Shown here piece by piece: positions 29,201-38,836 of a stretch of 64,000 nt of DNA. The translations under genes and the position numbers were made by a program. The DNA comes from Streptomyces composti. GTDB taxonomy: Bacteria > Actinomycetota > Actinomycetes > Streptomycetales > Streptomycetaceae. The DNA lies in contig NZ_JAATEM010000019.1 of the NCBI RefSeq assembly GCF_012034205.1, forward strand, positions 62,001 to 126,000, given 5' to 3'. The notes under the pieces were generated by a model. That model did no database searches, was not told the DNA's origin, and worked only from the letters and a program-made list of their open reading frames with translations. The first letter of the stretch is position 1; every line of letters begins with the position of its first letter.

Positions 29201-29337
29201 TCGCCGCCGAGGAGCAGTGCCTGCGGCTCGCCCGCGCCGCTGCTCGCGCGGCCGAGCGCGGTGTTCAGGGTGTCGAGTTCAGCGGCGCGGCCGACGAACA
29301 CGGGACTGACGGACCTGGTCTCCACGGTCCTGAGCAT
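26278..29337 (-). CDS. Large ATP-binding LuxR-family regulator (LAL type)
   Basis: This protein of about 1,019 residues has a Walker A loop GGEAGVGKTRL at about residues 44-54 and a Walker B-like VLVLEDLHWAD. A long helical repeat middle region rich in Ala/Leu/Arg follows, and a C-terminal LuxR helix-turn-helix, LTSRERDVLRLVAAGHTNRRIAEEL. LAL proteins are ATP-dependent activators, often of catabolic or secondary-metabolite genes. ATG 29337 (MLRTVETRSVSPVFVGR) is chosen because homologous sequence starts there; no good ribosome site is seen, and GTG 29358 is an alternative. The target is unclear; the downstream small protein gene may be co-expressed. Confidence 0.88.
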   Translation of the reverse strand: MLRTVETRSVSPVFVGRAAELDTLNTALGRASSGAGEPQALLLGGEAGVGKTRLVEEFAAAARRRGAVVALGGCVEIGADGLPFAPFSTALRQLRRELPEQLAAAAAGQEEELARLLPELGTTAREARRDEQGMARLFELTARLLERVAAEHTVVLVLEDLHWADASTRHLLAYLFRTLRSGRLVVLATYRSDDIHRRHPLRPLLAELDRLRSVRRIELGRFNREEVGRQMAGILAREPDPGHVDEIFERSDGNAFFVEELAVAAHEGCRTGLTDSLRDLLLVRVESLPENAQRVARIVAEGGSTVEHRLLAAVAGLAEDDLLDALRAAVNASILTPAPDREGYRFRHSLVREAVSDDLLPGERSRLNRGFAEALEADPTLVPADERVTRLASYWYHAHDAAKALPAVLDASAEARRRHAYAEQLRLLERAMELWESVPEEIRASLRTADYTEAYCGCDPETATLRHLDLLAEAAVAGRLCGERERSLKITKRALRILEEEPDPLRAAWFWVQRSRLSQSLARGDGWTELGTAQELVRGLPPSEVHAEVLASAANWSMLHQPGPEAMAAAERAVEYARMVGAHDIELNARLTLGGLTVDAGDVESGLAMMYEVQRQAAELGVDTVLCRSYVNLPSGLEGVGRSEEALRLLQEGTRVTRRLGLLDSEAWVWGNLAESLHSLGRWDEAAEAATAAQRREPSARPRAGAALRLAHLACDRGDLATASRQLAAARAHFGTHDVMPQFALPMALVALSIAAAEGRLDDARAELLTSLDAGLPPGTQRYGWPLLLAGATAEADALGDPAAEPGRPGILDRIRGAAKNLATGAPVWQAHDIWLRAELKRAEGIAAPDEWSAAVTAVEPLARPYDLARVRLRLAEALLAAGAGEDERTRARELLRLVQAVADHLGARPLARAASVLAQRARLALGPAPSREPAPAETGDPADALGLTSRERDVLRLVAAGHTNRRIAEELFISPKTASVHVSNILAKLGVSGRGEAAAVAHRLGLFPTDTGDRAVAG

Positions 29338-29641
29338 CGCACGAGGCAGTGACAACACGTCACCTGTTTTCGCACGGCTGAACGCGGACCGCTGTTTCCT
29401 CACTCCGTGCGCGTCCGCGGGACCGGCCCCGCGGGCATCCGTGGCGCCGCCGCGGGCCTTCGCCGGGCCGACGCGGCAAGGCCCGGCGGGGGTGGGGATC
29501 CGGCGGCCGAACCTCGTGCGGTCGCCGGAAGCCGTACCCTCGCCGGGCCTCGCCCCGCCGGGCTCCGTGCCCGCGGCGGGCGTCGTCCCGCCGGTCCCGG
29601 TGCCGCGTGCGCGGCCCGTCGCCGGTGTCATGCCGGCCGCC
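29338..29641. other. GC-rich gap upstream of the LAL regulator
   Basis: This 304-base stretch keeps an open frame in phase with the regulator, but its translation is low-complexity Gly/Ala/Arg/Pro, so it looks non-coding. The section 29350-29400 (with GTTTTCGC and GTTTCCTC) is locally less GC-rich and is the likely promoter. I see no hairpin or RNA gene in it. Confidence 0.4.
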
Positions 29642-29827
29642 TCAGGCCGCGCGGGCGAACCGGGGCCTGCGGAAGCGGCGCCTATGGCTCTCGGCCTCGG
29701 GGCTGCGTGCGGCGGACTGCCTGCGGGCCGCCCGGCGCCCGCGGGCGGCCTCGCGCGCCCGGCGCTCCTGCTCGGCCTGGCGGACGAGCTCGGCCTGGCG
29801 GATCTGCTGCATCTCGTACTCGAGCAT
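29642..29827 (-). CDS. Small basic conserved protein
   Basis: This 61-residue, very basic protein starts MLEYEMQQIRQAELVRQAEQ and ends in an Arg-rich tail. The first 35 residues look like one long charged helix, possibly a coiled coil. ATG 29827 has a GAGGGG site seven bases upstream. Short proteins with this start are common in Streptomyces as I recall them; no function is known. It has no partner gene on the same strand within 200 bases. Confidence 0.65.
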   Translation of the reverse strand: MLEYEMQQIRQAELVRQAEQERRAREAARGRRAARRQSAARSPEAESHRRRFRRPRFARAA

Positions 29828-29981
29828 GGTGGGCCCCTCTGCTAGGACTGGGAGTTCCATGGATCTCGCCCGGTGCGATCGCTCCGGCTGCGACGACTCC
29901 ACTGTCGTCTCCCAGGGGGGCCCTCCACATCGGGAAGGTGCCGCATCTTCGGCGAGCGGCGGGACCTTAGACATGCGAAGG

Positions 29982-30030
29982 GGGCCCTGAGTCCCGTCCG
30001 TAAGGCGCTTACGGACGGGACTCAGGGCCC
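29982..30030 (-). terminator. Very long perfect hairpin terminator
   Basis: The 22 bases at 29982-30003 pair without mismatch with 30009-30030 around a five-base loop. It starts 20 bases beyond the stop of the membrane protein gene at 30051 (minus strand) and separates it from the small gene at 29642. Confidence 0.85.
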
Positions 30031-30050
30031 CGGGAAGGGTCTGAGGTGCC

Positions 30051-30581
30051 TCAGGCCGCCGAGGGCAGGCCCAGCAGCACGTCGGTGTACTTGAGCACCG
30101 CCAGCAGCAGTCCGATCGCACCGAGCGCGATGCCCGCCCAGGCGACGGACTTGATCCACGGTGCCTGCAGGCGGCCCGGCGTGCCGAAGGCGGGCCGGAG
30201 CAGCACCACCGCGCCCACGATCAGCGCGGTGAGCGCGAACAGTCCGCCCCACAGCGCGCTGGTCTGCCAGGCGTCGCCGTACATCTCCTTGATCTGGGTG
30301 GCGACGCCCGCGTCGGTGGACGTCCGGAGCTGGCCGTCGAGGGTCTCCCGGGCGGCGGCCACCGTGCCGAGCCAGCTGCCGGTGAGCGAGACCAGGCCGA
30401 GCGCGGCCGAGACGACCGCCGCGGCGCCCTGCCCCACTCCGGTGGGCTTCTCCTCGTCCGCCGCAGCGGCGGCCTCTGCCGTCTCCGTCTCCGGCGCGGA
30501 CTCCGTGGCGTCCACCGCCTCCTCGTCCTGCCGGTCCTCGGCGGTCTCGTGCGCGGTGCCGTCCGCTGTCCTGGTAACCAT
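30051..30581 (-). CDS. Membrane protein with acidic N-terminal tail, function unknown
   Basis: This 176-residue protein has an acidic, Glu/Ala/Thr-rich cytoplasmic N-terminus (residues 1-48). Three hydrophobic segments follow: about 52-76, 109-130 and 144-172, the last containing AWAGIALGAIGLLLAVLKY. ATG 30581 starts MVTRTADGTAHETAEDR. It resembles the general Streptomyces membrane-protein type with a charged leader, and I cannot assign a family. It lies alone, between a terminator and the GNAT gene 35 bases upstream on the same strand. Confidence 0.65.
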   Translation of the reverse strand: MVTRTADGTAHETAEDRQDEEAVDATESAPETETAEAAAAADEEKPTGVGQGAAAVVSAALGLVSLTGSWLGTVAAARETLDGQLRTSTDAGVATQIKEMYGDAWQTSALWGGLFALTALIVGAVVLLRPAFGTPGRLQAPWIKSVAWAGIALGAIGLLLAVLKYTDVLLGLPSAA

Positions 30582-30616
30582 GCCCCGCACCGTACGGACG
30601 CCGTCTGAGAGCCGTC

Positions 30617-31225
30617 TTAATGATCGTCGCGGGGGCCCGCCGCGGTGGCCGGGGAGACCTGGGCGGAGGCGGTGGCGCGTGCCGCCCGCCACTCGGGCGC
30701 CAGCACCGACCACACCTCCAGGTCGTGCCGCACCCCGTGGTGGAGGTGGGCCTCGCGGCGGACGCCGTCGCGGGTCATGCCGAGCCGGCGGGCGACGGCG
30801 AGGCTGGCGGTGTTGCCCGCGGCGGCCACCCACTCGACGCGGTGGATGCCGCGCTCCTCGATCACCCAGTCGATCAGCACCCGCATCGCGCGGGTGACCA
30901 GGCCGCGCCCGGTGGCGGCGGGCTCCAGCCAGCAGCCGACCTCGCAGGTGCCGTTCGCCGCGTCGAAGTTGAGGGTGAGCACGCCGCCGACGAGCCTGCC
31001 GTCCAGCCACAGCCCGTGCAGCGAGGCCGTGCCGGCGGCCCGGCGGTCGGCGTACCGCTGGAGCACCTCGCGGGCGCCGGCGGTGTCGGTGGCCGTGGCG
31101 GCGAAGGGGACGAACCGGTTGACGAAGTCCCGTCCCCGCTCCAGGTGCGTCAGGAACTCCTCGGCGTGCCACGGCTCCAGGGGACGCAGTTCGGCTCCGT
31201 CGTCACCCAGTCGTATCGCGTACAT
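30617..31225 (-). CDS. GNAT acetyltransferase, RimJ/RimL-like
   Basis: This 202-residue protein starts MYAIRLGDDGAELRPLEPWHAEEF at ATG 31225. It has the RimJ/RimL layout: LHGLWLDGRLVGGVLTL (strands 2-4), then the acetyl-CoA-binding part ATGRGLVTRAMRVLIDWV, then HRVEWVAAAGNTASLAVARRLGM. Such enzymes acetylate protein N-termini or small amines; the substrate is unknown. The start lies 23 bases inside the 3' end of the MMPL gene, so the two are probably translationally coupled. Confidence 0.88.
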   Translation of the reverse strand: MYAIRLGDDGAELRPLEPWHAEEFLTHLERGRDFVNRFVPFAATATDTAGAREVLQRYADRRAAGTASLHGLWLDGRLVGGVLTLNFDAANGTCEVGCWLEPAATGRGLVTRAMRVLIDWVIEERGIHRVEWVAAAGNTASLAVARRLGMTRDGVRREAHLHHGVRHDLEVWSVLAPEWRAARATASAQVSPATAAGPRDDH

Positions 31226-33449
31226 CCCGCTCGCGCCCCTCCTCGGCCAGCACGTCCGCCACCTCGGCGTCCGTCGCGTGGGCCAGCCTTTCATGGGCGG
31301 TGCGGCACTCGGGCGGCTCGATGCTGATGCGCGGCAGGATCCGGTCGAGGGGGCGCGGCAGCCACCAGTTGGCGCCGCCGAGCAGGTGCATCAGCGCGGG
31401 GACCAGCAGGGTGCGCAGCACGAAGGCGTCGAGGGCGACGGCGGAGGCGAGCGCGATGCCGAACATGGCGATCACCCGGTCCCCGGTGAGCACGAAGGCG
31501 AGGAAGACGGAGATCATGATGACCGCCGCGGAGTTGATCACCCGGCTGGTCTCGGCGAGCCCCACGCGCACCGCGCGCCGGTTGTCGCCGGTCTCCAGCC
31601 ACTCCTCGTACATCCGGCTGACCAGGAAGACCTGGTAGTCCATGGACAGCCCGAACAGGACCGAGACCATGATCACCGGCAGGAAGGGCTCGATGGGTCC
31701 TGCCCGGCCGAGACCGAGCAGTTCGCTGCCCCAGCCCCACTGGAAGATCGCCACCACCACGCCGAAGGCCGCGGCGACGGCGGCGACGTTCATCGCGGCG
31801 GCCTTGAGCGGGATGCCGACGGAGCGGAAGGCGAGCAGCAGCAGGAGGCAGCCCAGGCCGATCACCACGCCCACGAAGAGCGGCAGCTTGCCGACGATCA
31901 CGTCGGCGAAGTCGTCGTAGGCGGCCGTGATGCCGCCGACGTGCACATCGAGCGAGGTGCCGGCCTGGGCCCTGGGCAGCACGTCCTCGCGCAGCCGGTC
32001 GACCAGCTCACTGGTCTGCTTCGACTGCGGGGAGGACTTCGGTACGACGGTGAGGTACGCGGTGTCGCCGCCCCTGCCGAACGTCACCGGCGACACCGAG
32101 GCCACGCCCTCGGTCCGGCGCAGGGTGGCGTCCAGGTCGCCCAGCGCGAGCCGGTCCTCGGCGCCCCCGACCTCGGTGACCAGGGTGAGGGGGCCGTTCA
32201 CGCCGGGGCCGAAGCTGTCGGCGAGCAGGTCGTAGGCCTGGCGGGTGGTGGTGTTCTCGGGGTCGTTGCCCTGGTCGGAGGTGCCCAGGTGCAGGGACGT
32301 GGTGGGCAGCGCCAGGGCCGTGATCACCGCCAGTGCGATCACGCCGAGGATCCTGGGGTGCCTCTCCACGAACGCCGACCAGCGGGCGGCGAACCCGGTC
32401 GGCAGCTCCGGCTCGGGCCCGTGCTCGGCGAGGCGGCGCCGCTCCCGGCCGCTGAGCGCGCGCATGCCGATGAACGACAGCAGGGCGGGCAGCAGGGTGA
32501 CGGAGGCGGCCACCGTCAGCACCACGGTGAGCGAGGCGGCGACGGCGACGCCGTTGAGGAAGTTCAGCCGCAGCATCAGCATCCCGAGCAGGGCGATGCA
32601 CACGGTGGCACCCGCGAACACGACCGCGCGTCCCGTGGTGGCGACCGCGCCGGCGGCGGCCTCGGTGACGGACAGCCCGCGCTTCAGACCGCGCCGGTGC
32701 CGGGTCACGATGAACAGCGCGTAGTCGATGCCGACGCCCAGGCCGATCAGCATGCCGAGCATGGGGGCGAAGTCGGCCACGGTCATGACGTGCCCGAGGA
32801 GGGCGATCCCGGCGTAGGCGGTGCCGACGCCGACCAGTGCGGTGGCGATGGGCAGCAGGGAGGCGGCGAGCGAGCCGAAGGCGAGGAACAGCACCACGGC
32901 GGCGACCACCACACCGACGATCTCCGCGGTGTGCCCGCCGGAGGACTCGGTGAGGGCGACGGCGCTGCCGCCCAGCTCCACCCGCAGGCCGGCGGTCTCG
33001 GCCGCCTGCGCCGTGCGCACCACTGCCGCGGCCTCACCGGCGTCGATGTCCTGGGCCCGGTCCTCGAAGGTGACGGTGGCGTAGGCGGTGCGGCCGTCCT
33101 CGCTGATCCGCCCGGCCCCGCGCTCGCCGTAGGGGCCCGACACGGAGGCCACGCCGGGCAGGGCGGCGATCCGGTCCAGGGTGCGGGTCATGGTCTGCTC
33201 GACGGAGGCGTCGCGGACCGTGCCGGAGGAGGTGTGCCAGACGACGGTGTCGGTGTCGCCGCCGAGTGACGGGAAGCCCTCCTCCAGCAGGCGGGCGGCC
33301 TGCGAGGACTCGGTTCCCGGGACCCGGTAGTCGTTGGAGTAGGCGCTGCCGGCCAGGACCGCGCCCGAGCCGGCCACGCCGAGGGCGAGGAGCCAGAGCA
33401 GCACGGTGATCAGACGGCGCCGTATACACCAGCGTGCAAGAGCTGCCAC
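31203..33449 (-). CDS. MMPL/RND-family transporter
   Basis: This 748-residue inner-membrane protein has the duplicated MMPL layout: one transmembrane helix, a large external domain, and a five-helix block (residues about 180-330, including GMLIGLGVGIDYALFIVTRHR). The pattern repeats with VSVLFGLSMDYQVFLVSRMYEEW in the second half. These conserved GxDYxxF segments carry the proton-relay Asp-Tyr pairs. MMPL proteins export lipids, siderophores or drugs using the proton gradient; the cargo is unknown here. GTG 33449 follows a GGGAG site. The GNAT gene overlaps its 3' end. Confidence 0.92.
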   Translation of the reverse strand: MAALARWCIRRRLITVLLWLLALGVAGSGAVLAGSAYSNDYRVPGTESSQAARLLEEGFPSLGGDTDTVVWHTSSGTVRDASVEQTMTRTLDRIAALPGVASVSGPYGERGAGRISEDGRTAYATVTFEDRAQDIDAGEAAAVVRTAQAAETAGLRVELGGSAVALTESSGGHTAEIVGVVVAAVVLFLAFGSLAASLLPIATALVGVGTAYAGIALLGHVMTVADFAPMLGMLIGLGVGIDYALFIVTRHRRGLKRGLSVTEAAAGAVATTGRAVVFAGATVCIALLGMLMLRLNFLNGVAVAASLTVVLTVAASVTLLPALLSFIGMRALSGRERRRLAEHGPEPELPTGFAARWSAFVERHPRILGVIALAVITALALPTTSLHLGTSDQGNDPENTTTRQAYDLLADSFGPGVNGPLTLVTEVGGAEDRLALGDLDATLRRTEGVASVSPVTFGRGGDTAYLTVVPKSSPQSKQTSELVDRLREDVLPRAQAGTSLDVHVGGITAAYDDFADVIVGKLPLFVGVVIGLGCLLLLLAFRSVGIPLKAAAMNVAAVAAAFGVVVAIFQWGWGSELLGLGRAGPIEPFLPVIMVSVLFGLSMDYQVFLVSRMYEEWLETGDNRRAVRVGLAETSRVINSAAVIMISVFLAFVLTGDRVIAMFGIALASAVALDAFVLRTLLVPALMHLLGGANWWLPRPLDRILPRISIEPPECRTAHERLAHATDAEVADVLAEEGRERDVRDTTG

Positions 33450-33664
33450 GGACGTGCTCCCAGAGTGACTGACTGCTGCTCTTTGACCGGGAACAGACGT
33501 TCATGAACGAACCGCCCGCAAAGAACGCATGAGCAATGCAGTGACACTCTGGCAGGCAAGAGTGATCATTTGCCGGGTTCGTGGGCTTCTTCACAGCGAT
33601 GGGAGGCAGCTCACAGGACAATCGGACCGGACGAGTCAACCGATCGCCCGGTCCCGTGACGGGT

Positions 33665-34135
33665 TCAGTCGAACTGGTCACCCAGCGCCATCACCATCAG
33701 CCCCGCGATCAGCAGCCACAGCGCCCTGCGGGTCCGGCCCCGGGCGCCCAGCAGCCCGGCCAGCGCGCACACCGCGGCTCCGCAGGCATAGGCGACGGGA
33801 ACCAGCGGCGGAGCCTCACCGGCGAGCCGCAGCAGCGCCGCGGCGAGCCCGGCGAGGGCGAGCGCCGCCCCGGTCCCGGCGGCCAGCCAGCGTGCACGCC
33901 GGGCCCCGTTCCCGTCGTCGCCGCCGTCCTCGCCGTCGCCGTCCTGGTGCTCACCCTCGTGCTCGTCGGCCTCGCTCCCGGACGCGCCACCGGCCTCCTC
34001 GCCGGCGGGCCCGTCGGCCTCCGTCCCCTTCCTGCCCGTCGCGGTGTCCTCGGTGCCGGCGTGGTGCTCGTGCGCCGTGTCCTCGGCGGACTCGGTCTGC
34101 TCCGGGTACGTGTCGGAATCAGCGCGTCCACTCAT
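33665..34135 (-). CDS. Membrane protein with Glu/Asp/His-rich N-terminus
   Basis: This 156-residue protein has an 80-residue highly acidic, His- and Gly-rich hydrophilic N-terminus (GEHQDGDGEDGGDDGNG). Three short hydrophobic segments follow at about 84-104, 111-130 and 138-152. The ATG at 34135 is 72 bases from the divergent methyltransferase gene. The family is not recognised; composition alone supports membrane anchoring with a disordered cytoplasmic tail. The gap to the MMPL gene (33450-33664) holds a GTTCATGAAC palindrome at 33499-33508 but nothing else I can name. Confidence 0.65.
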   Translation of the reverse strand: MSGRADSDTYPEQTESAEDTAHEHHAGTEDTATGRKGTEADGPAGEEAGGASGSEADEHEGEHQDGDGEDGGDDGNGARRARWLAAGTGAALALAGLAAALLRLAGEAPPLVPVAYACGAAVCALAGLLGARGRTRRALWLLIAGLMVMALGDQFD

Positions 34136-34207
34136 GGCGCCGGAGCGTAGCGCCTCCGGGATCACAAACCTGGTGCGGGGGCGGGCTCCGGCTGCTAAGC
34201 AGGAGCG

Positions 34208-34984
34208 ATGACCGATCTCGCCGAGCGGCTGACCCTCGCCCGCTGTCCGCGCAGCAGCGCCTACGACGCCCGCTGGACCGTCGAGAACCAGATGGGCCCG
34301 CACGCGCTGTGGCTCCTCGAGTGGCTCGCCCCCGCCCTGCAACTCGACTCCCTGCGTCCCGGCGCGCGGGTGCTCGACCTGGGCTGCGGCCGCGCCATGA
34401 CCTCCGTCTTCCTGGCCAGGGAGTACGGCGCCCAGGTCACCGCCGCGGACCTGTGGATCGACCCGGAGGACAACGCCCGGCGGATCGCGGAGGCCGGGGT
34501 CGCCGACCAGGTGCTTCCGGTACGGGCCGAGGCGCACGACCTGCCGTTCGGCGAGGGCACCTTCGACGCGATCGTCTCCATCGACGCCTACCAGTACTTC
34601 GGCACCGACGACCTCTACCTCCCCACGCCGGCCAGGCTGCTCAGGCCGGGCGGCCGGATCGGGGCCGTCGTACCGGCGGTGCGGGAGGAACTGCAGGGGA
34701 CAGAGCCCCCCGAGTGGCTGGCGCCGTTCTGGGAGCCGGCGTACTGGTGCTTCCACTCGGCCCAGTGGTGGCGCCGGCACTGGACGCGCAGCGGAGCGGT
34801 GGAGGTCGAGGCGGCCGACTGGCAGGAGGACGGCTGGCGCGACTGGCTGCTGTGGAGCGAGGTCTGCGCGGAGGAGTCCGCCAGTGAGCTCATGGCCGGC
34901 ATGGCCCGCCGCTCGGCGGAGATGCTCCGGGCGGACCAGGGACGGATGCTGGGGTTCGTCCGGGTCGTCGGCCGACGGTCCTGA
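34208..34984 (+). CDS. Class I SAM-dependent methyltransferase
   Basis: This 258-residue cytoplasmic protein carries motif I as RVLDLGCGRAMTSVFLA (about residues 54-70), motif II as VTAADLWI, and motif post-I/III as GTFDAIVSIDAYQYFGTDDLYL. The C-terminal third is Trp-rich (WWRRHWTRSGAVEVEAADWQ). It looks like the small-molecule methyltransferase group related to UbiE/cyclopropane synthase, without a clear substrate. It is a single gene, divergent from the acidic membrane protein. Confidence 0.85.
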   Translation: MTDLAERLTLARCPRSSAYDARWTVENQMGPHALWLLEWLAPALQLDSLRPGARVLDLGCGRAMTSVFLAREYGAQVTAADLWIDPEDNARRIAEAGVADQVLPVRAEAHDLPFGEGTFDAIVSIDAYQYFGTDDLYLPTPARLLRPGGRIGAVVPAVREELQGTEPPEWLAPFWEPAYWCFHSAQWWRRHWTRSGAVEVEAADWQEDGWRDWLLWSEVCAEESASELMAGMARRSAEMLRADQGRMLGFVRVVGRRS

Positions 34985-35080
34985 CCGTCGTGGGCCGACA
35001 GGCTGTGATGGTCTCGCCCGGCGGGCGTGACCGTTTTCGCCCGGCGGCCCTGACCGTCCTCGGCCGGCGGGCGTGACCGC
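34982..35080. repeat. Degenerate tandem repeat of about 23 bases after the methyltransferase gene
   Basis: Units begin TGACCGTC (34982), TGATGGTC (about 35007), TGACCGTT (35028), TGACCGTC (35051) and TGACCGCA (35075), each followed by a GGCCGGCGGGCG-like block. The start-to-start distances are about 21-25 bases. The array fills most of the gap before the gatB terminator. No coding potential is evident. Confidence 0.6.
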
Positions 35081-35106
35081 ACGACGAAGCCGTGCCCGCG
35101 CACGAC

Positions 35107-35138
35107 GAAGGGGTGCACCGCTGCCGGTGCACCCCTTC
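35107..35138. terminator. Bidirectional terminator between the methyltransferase gene and gatB
   Basis: GAAGGGGTGCACCG (35107-35120) pairs perfectly with 35125-35138 around a CTGC loop. It starts 19 bases after the gatB stop on the minus strand. Confidence 0.82.
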
Positions 35139-35156
35139 AACCCTCGACGGTCCGGG

Positions 35157-36671
35157 TCAGCCCTCGCTGACGCCCAGCTTCTCGAGGATGAGCTCCTTGA
35201 CGCGGGCCGCGTCGGCCTGGCCGCGGGTGGCCTTCATGACCGCGCCGACCAGGGCGCCGGCCGCCGCCACCTTGCCGCCGCGGACCTTGTCCGCGATGGC
35301 CGGGTTGCCGGCGATGGCCTCGTCGACGGCGGCGGTGAGCGCACCCTCGTCGGAGACGACCTTCAGTCCGCGCTTCTCCACGACCTCGTCCGGCGTGCCC
35401 TCGCCGGCGAGGACGCCCTCGATGACCTGGCGGGCCAGCTTGTCGTTCAGGTCTCCCTTGGCCACCAGCTCGGTGACCCGGGCGACCTGCGCCGGGGTGA
35501 TCGCCAGCTCGTCCAGCGCCTTGCCGGACTCGTTGGCGTGGCGGGCCAGTTCACCCATCCACCACTTGCGGGCGGAGGCGGGGTCGGCACCGGCCTCGAT
35601 CGTGGCGACGATCGGGTCCAGCGCACCGGCGTTGAGGATCGCCTGCATGTCGGTGGCGGACAGGCCCCACTCCTCGCGGAGCCGGTTGCGGCGCACCAGC
35701 GGCAGCTCGGGCAGTCCCGCCCGCAGCTCCTCCACCCACTCGCGGGGCGGGGCGACGGGCACCAGGTCGGGCTCCGGGAAGTACCGGTAGTCCTCGGCCT
35801 CCTCCTTCACCCGGCCGGAGGTGGTGGTGCCGGTGTCCTCGTGGAAGTGGCGGGTCTCCTGGACGACCGTGCCGCCGCCGCTCAGCACCGCCGCGTGCCG
35901 CTGGATCTCGTAGCGGCAGGCACGCTCCACGGAACGCAGCGAGTTGACGTTCTTGGTCTCGGAGCGGGTGCCGAACGTGTCGGCGCCCTTGGGCATCAGC
36001 GACAGGTTGACGTCGCAGCGCATCTGGCCCATCTCCATACGGGCCTCGGAGACACCGAGCGCCCGGATGAGCTCGCGCAGCTCACGGACGTAGGCCTTCG
36101 CCACCTCGGGGGCACGCTCGCCGGCGCCCGTGATGGGCTTGGTGACGATCTCGATGAGCGGGATGCCGGCCCGGTTGTAGTCCAGCAGCGAGTGGGACGC
36201 GCCGTGGATGCGGCCGGTGGCGCCGCCGACGTGCGTCGACTTGCCGGTGTCCTCCTCCATGTGGGCGCGTTCGATCTCCACACGGAAGGTCTCGCCGTCC
36301 TCCAGCTGCACGTCGAGGTAGCCGTTGAAGGCGATCGGCTCGTCGTACTGGGAGGTCTGGAAGTTCTTCGGCATGTCCGGATAGAAGTAGTTCTTCCGGG
36401 CGAAGCGGCACCATTCGGCGATCTCGCAGTTCAGCGCGAGGCCGATCTTGACGGCGTACTCGACGCCGGCCGCGTTGACGACCGGGAGCGCGCCGGGCAG
36501 GCCGAGGCAGACGGGGCAGGTCTGGGTGTTCGGCTCGGCGCCCAGCGCCGTCGAACAGCCGCAGAACATCTTGGTCTTGGTGCCGAGTTCGACATGGACC
36601 TCGAGGCCCATGACGGGGTCGTACGCCGCGATGGCGTCCTCGTACGACACCAGGTCGGTCGTGGTGGTCAC
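35157..36671 (-). CDS. gatB: Asp/Glu-tRNA amidotransferase subunit B
   Basis: This 504-residue kinase-transferase subunit of GatCAB activates the carboxyl of mischarged Glu-tRNA(Gln) or Asp-tRNA(Asn) with ATP so that ammonia from GatA can amidate it. The N-terminal cradle starts YDPVMGLEVHVELGTKTKMFCGCS, with zinc-site cysteines continuing in CPVCLGLPGALPV. The helical and YqeY-like tail domains occupy the last 200 residues. Length is normal. It is the last gene of the gatC-gatA-small gene-gatB cluster, 15 bases after the small gene. Confidence 0.96.
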   Translation of the reverse strand: MTTTTDLVSYEDAIAAYDPVMGLEVHVELGTKTKMFCGCSTALGAEPNTQTCPVCLGLPGALPVVNAAGVEYAVKIGLALNCEIAEWCRFARKNYFYPDMPKNFQTSQYDEPIAFNGYLDVQLEDGETFRVEIERAHMEEDTGKSTHVGGATGRIHGASHSLLDYNRAGIPLIEIVTKPITGAGERAPEVAKAYVRELRELIRALGVSEARMEMGQMRCDVNLSLMPKGADTFGTRSETKNVNSLRSVERACRYEIQRHAAVLSGGGTVVQETRHFHEDTGTTTSGRVKEEAEDYRYFPEPDLVPVAPPREWVEELRAGLPELPLVRRNRLREEWGLSATDMQAILNAGALDPIVATIEAGADPASARKWWMGELARHANESGKALDELAITPAQVARVTELVAKGDLNDKLARQVIEGVLAGEGTPDEVVEKRGLKVVSDEGALTAAVDEAIAGNPAIADKVRGGKVAAAGALVGAVMKATRGQADAARVKELILEKLGVSEG

Positions 36672-36686
36672 GGTGCTGTTTCCCTC

Positions 36687-36922
36687 TCAGCCCAGCAGGA
36701 CGTCGTCGTCGCCCAGCCGCTTCAGCTCGCGGTAGAGGATGGCGAGGCCGGTGACGATCGCGGCGGCGGACACGGTGGCGTCGATCAGGACCAGGGTGTC
36801 CTTCTCGGCGCGGGCCTTCTTCAGCCGCTTGGCGACGCCGACCGCGCCGAACGCGGTGGCGGCCATGGACAGGTACGTACCGGACCGGGACTTCTTGAAG
36901 CCCTTGGCCTTGGTCAGTGCAC

Positions 36923-36926
<4 letters not shown>
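36687..36926 (-). CDS. Small membrane protein encoded between gatA and gatB
   Basis: This 79-residue protein starts at GTG 36926, which overlaps the gatA stop as GTGA, with GAGGAGG upstream. The N-terminus is basic (TKAKGFKKSRSG). A hydrophobic segment at about 17-33 and a second at about 46-64 (VLIDATVSAAAIVTGLAILY) are separated by a Lys/Arg-rich loop. This looks like a small two-helix membrane protein. Its position is one I recall as conserved in Streptomyces gat clusters. Function unknown; coupling to gatA suggests constitutive expression. Confidence 0.8.
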
Positions 36927-38416
<1,490 letters not shown>

Positions 38417-38422
38417 GACGGC

Positions 38423-38719
38423 TTACTCCTCCCCCAGGATCTGCGGCACCTTGAAACGCTGCTGCTCCTGGGCCGGGGCGCCGGACAGCGCCTGCTCGGG
38501 GGTGAGCGAAGGACGGACCTCGTCCGGGCGCATGACGTTCGTCAGCGGGAGCGGGTGCGAGGTCGGCGGTACGTCTTGGTCGGCGACCTCGCTGACGCGG
38601 GCCACCGCGCCGATGATGTCGTCCAGCTGGCCTGCGAAGTGGTCGAGCTCTTCGGGCTTCAGCTCCAGACGCGCCAGCCGGGCGAGGTGGGCGACCTCCT
38701 CGCGCGTGATGCCAGGCAT
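38423..38719 (-). CDS. gatC: Asp/Glu-tRNA amidotransferase subunit C
   Basis: This 98-residue helical linker protein stabilises the GatA-GatB complex. It starts MPGITREEVAHLARLARLEL and shows the family segment LDDIIGAVARVSEVAD in the middle. The C-terminus reads LSGAPAQEQQRFKVPQIL, close to the usual end. It is the first gene of the gat operon; the promoter should lie in 38720-38820. Confidence 0.95.
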   Translation of the reverse strand: MPGITREEVAHLARLARLELKPEELDHFAGQLDDIIGAVARVSEVADQDVPPTSHPLPLTNVMRPDEVRPSLTPEQALSGAPAQEQQRFKVPQILGEE

Positions 38720-38836
38720 GCAGCGATCCTCTGGGGTGAGTGTGTGTGGTTTGGCCCAATCCTATGGGTCCCCACCGGGTGCTCGTGAAACGGTTTCCCC
38801 GACGGTCGGGCCGACGCGACGGCAACTCCCCCTCAA

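Noticed and set aside
29338..29631. N-terminal extension of the LAL regulator
   Set aside because: The extra 98 residues are Gly/Ala/Pro/Arg low-complexity; family-like sequence begins at MLRTVETRS.
33499..33508. GTTCATGAAC palindrome upstream of the MMPL gene
   Set aside because: A 10-base palindrome in a 215-base gap is not strong evidence by itself, and no regulator is nearby.
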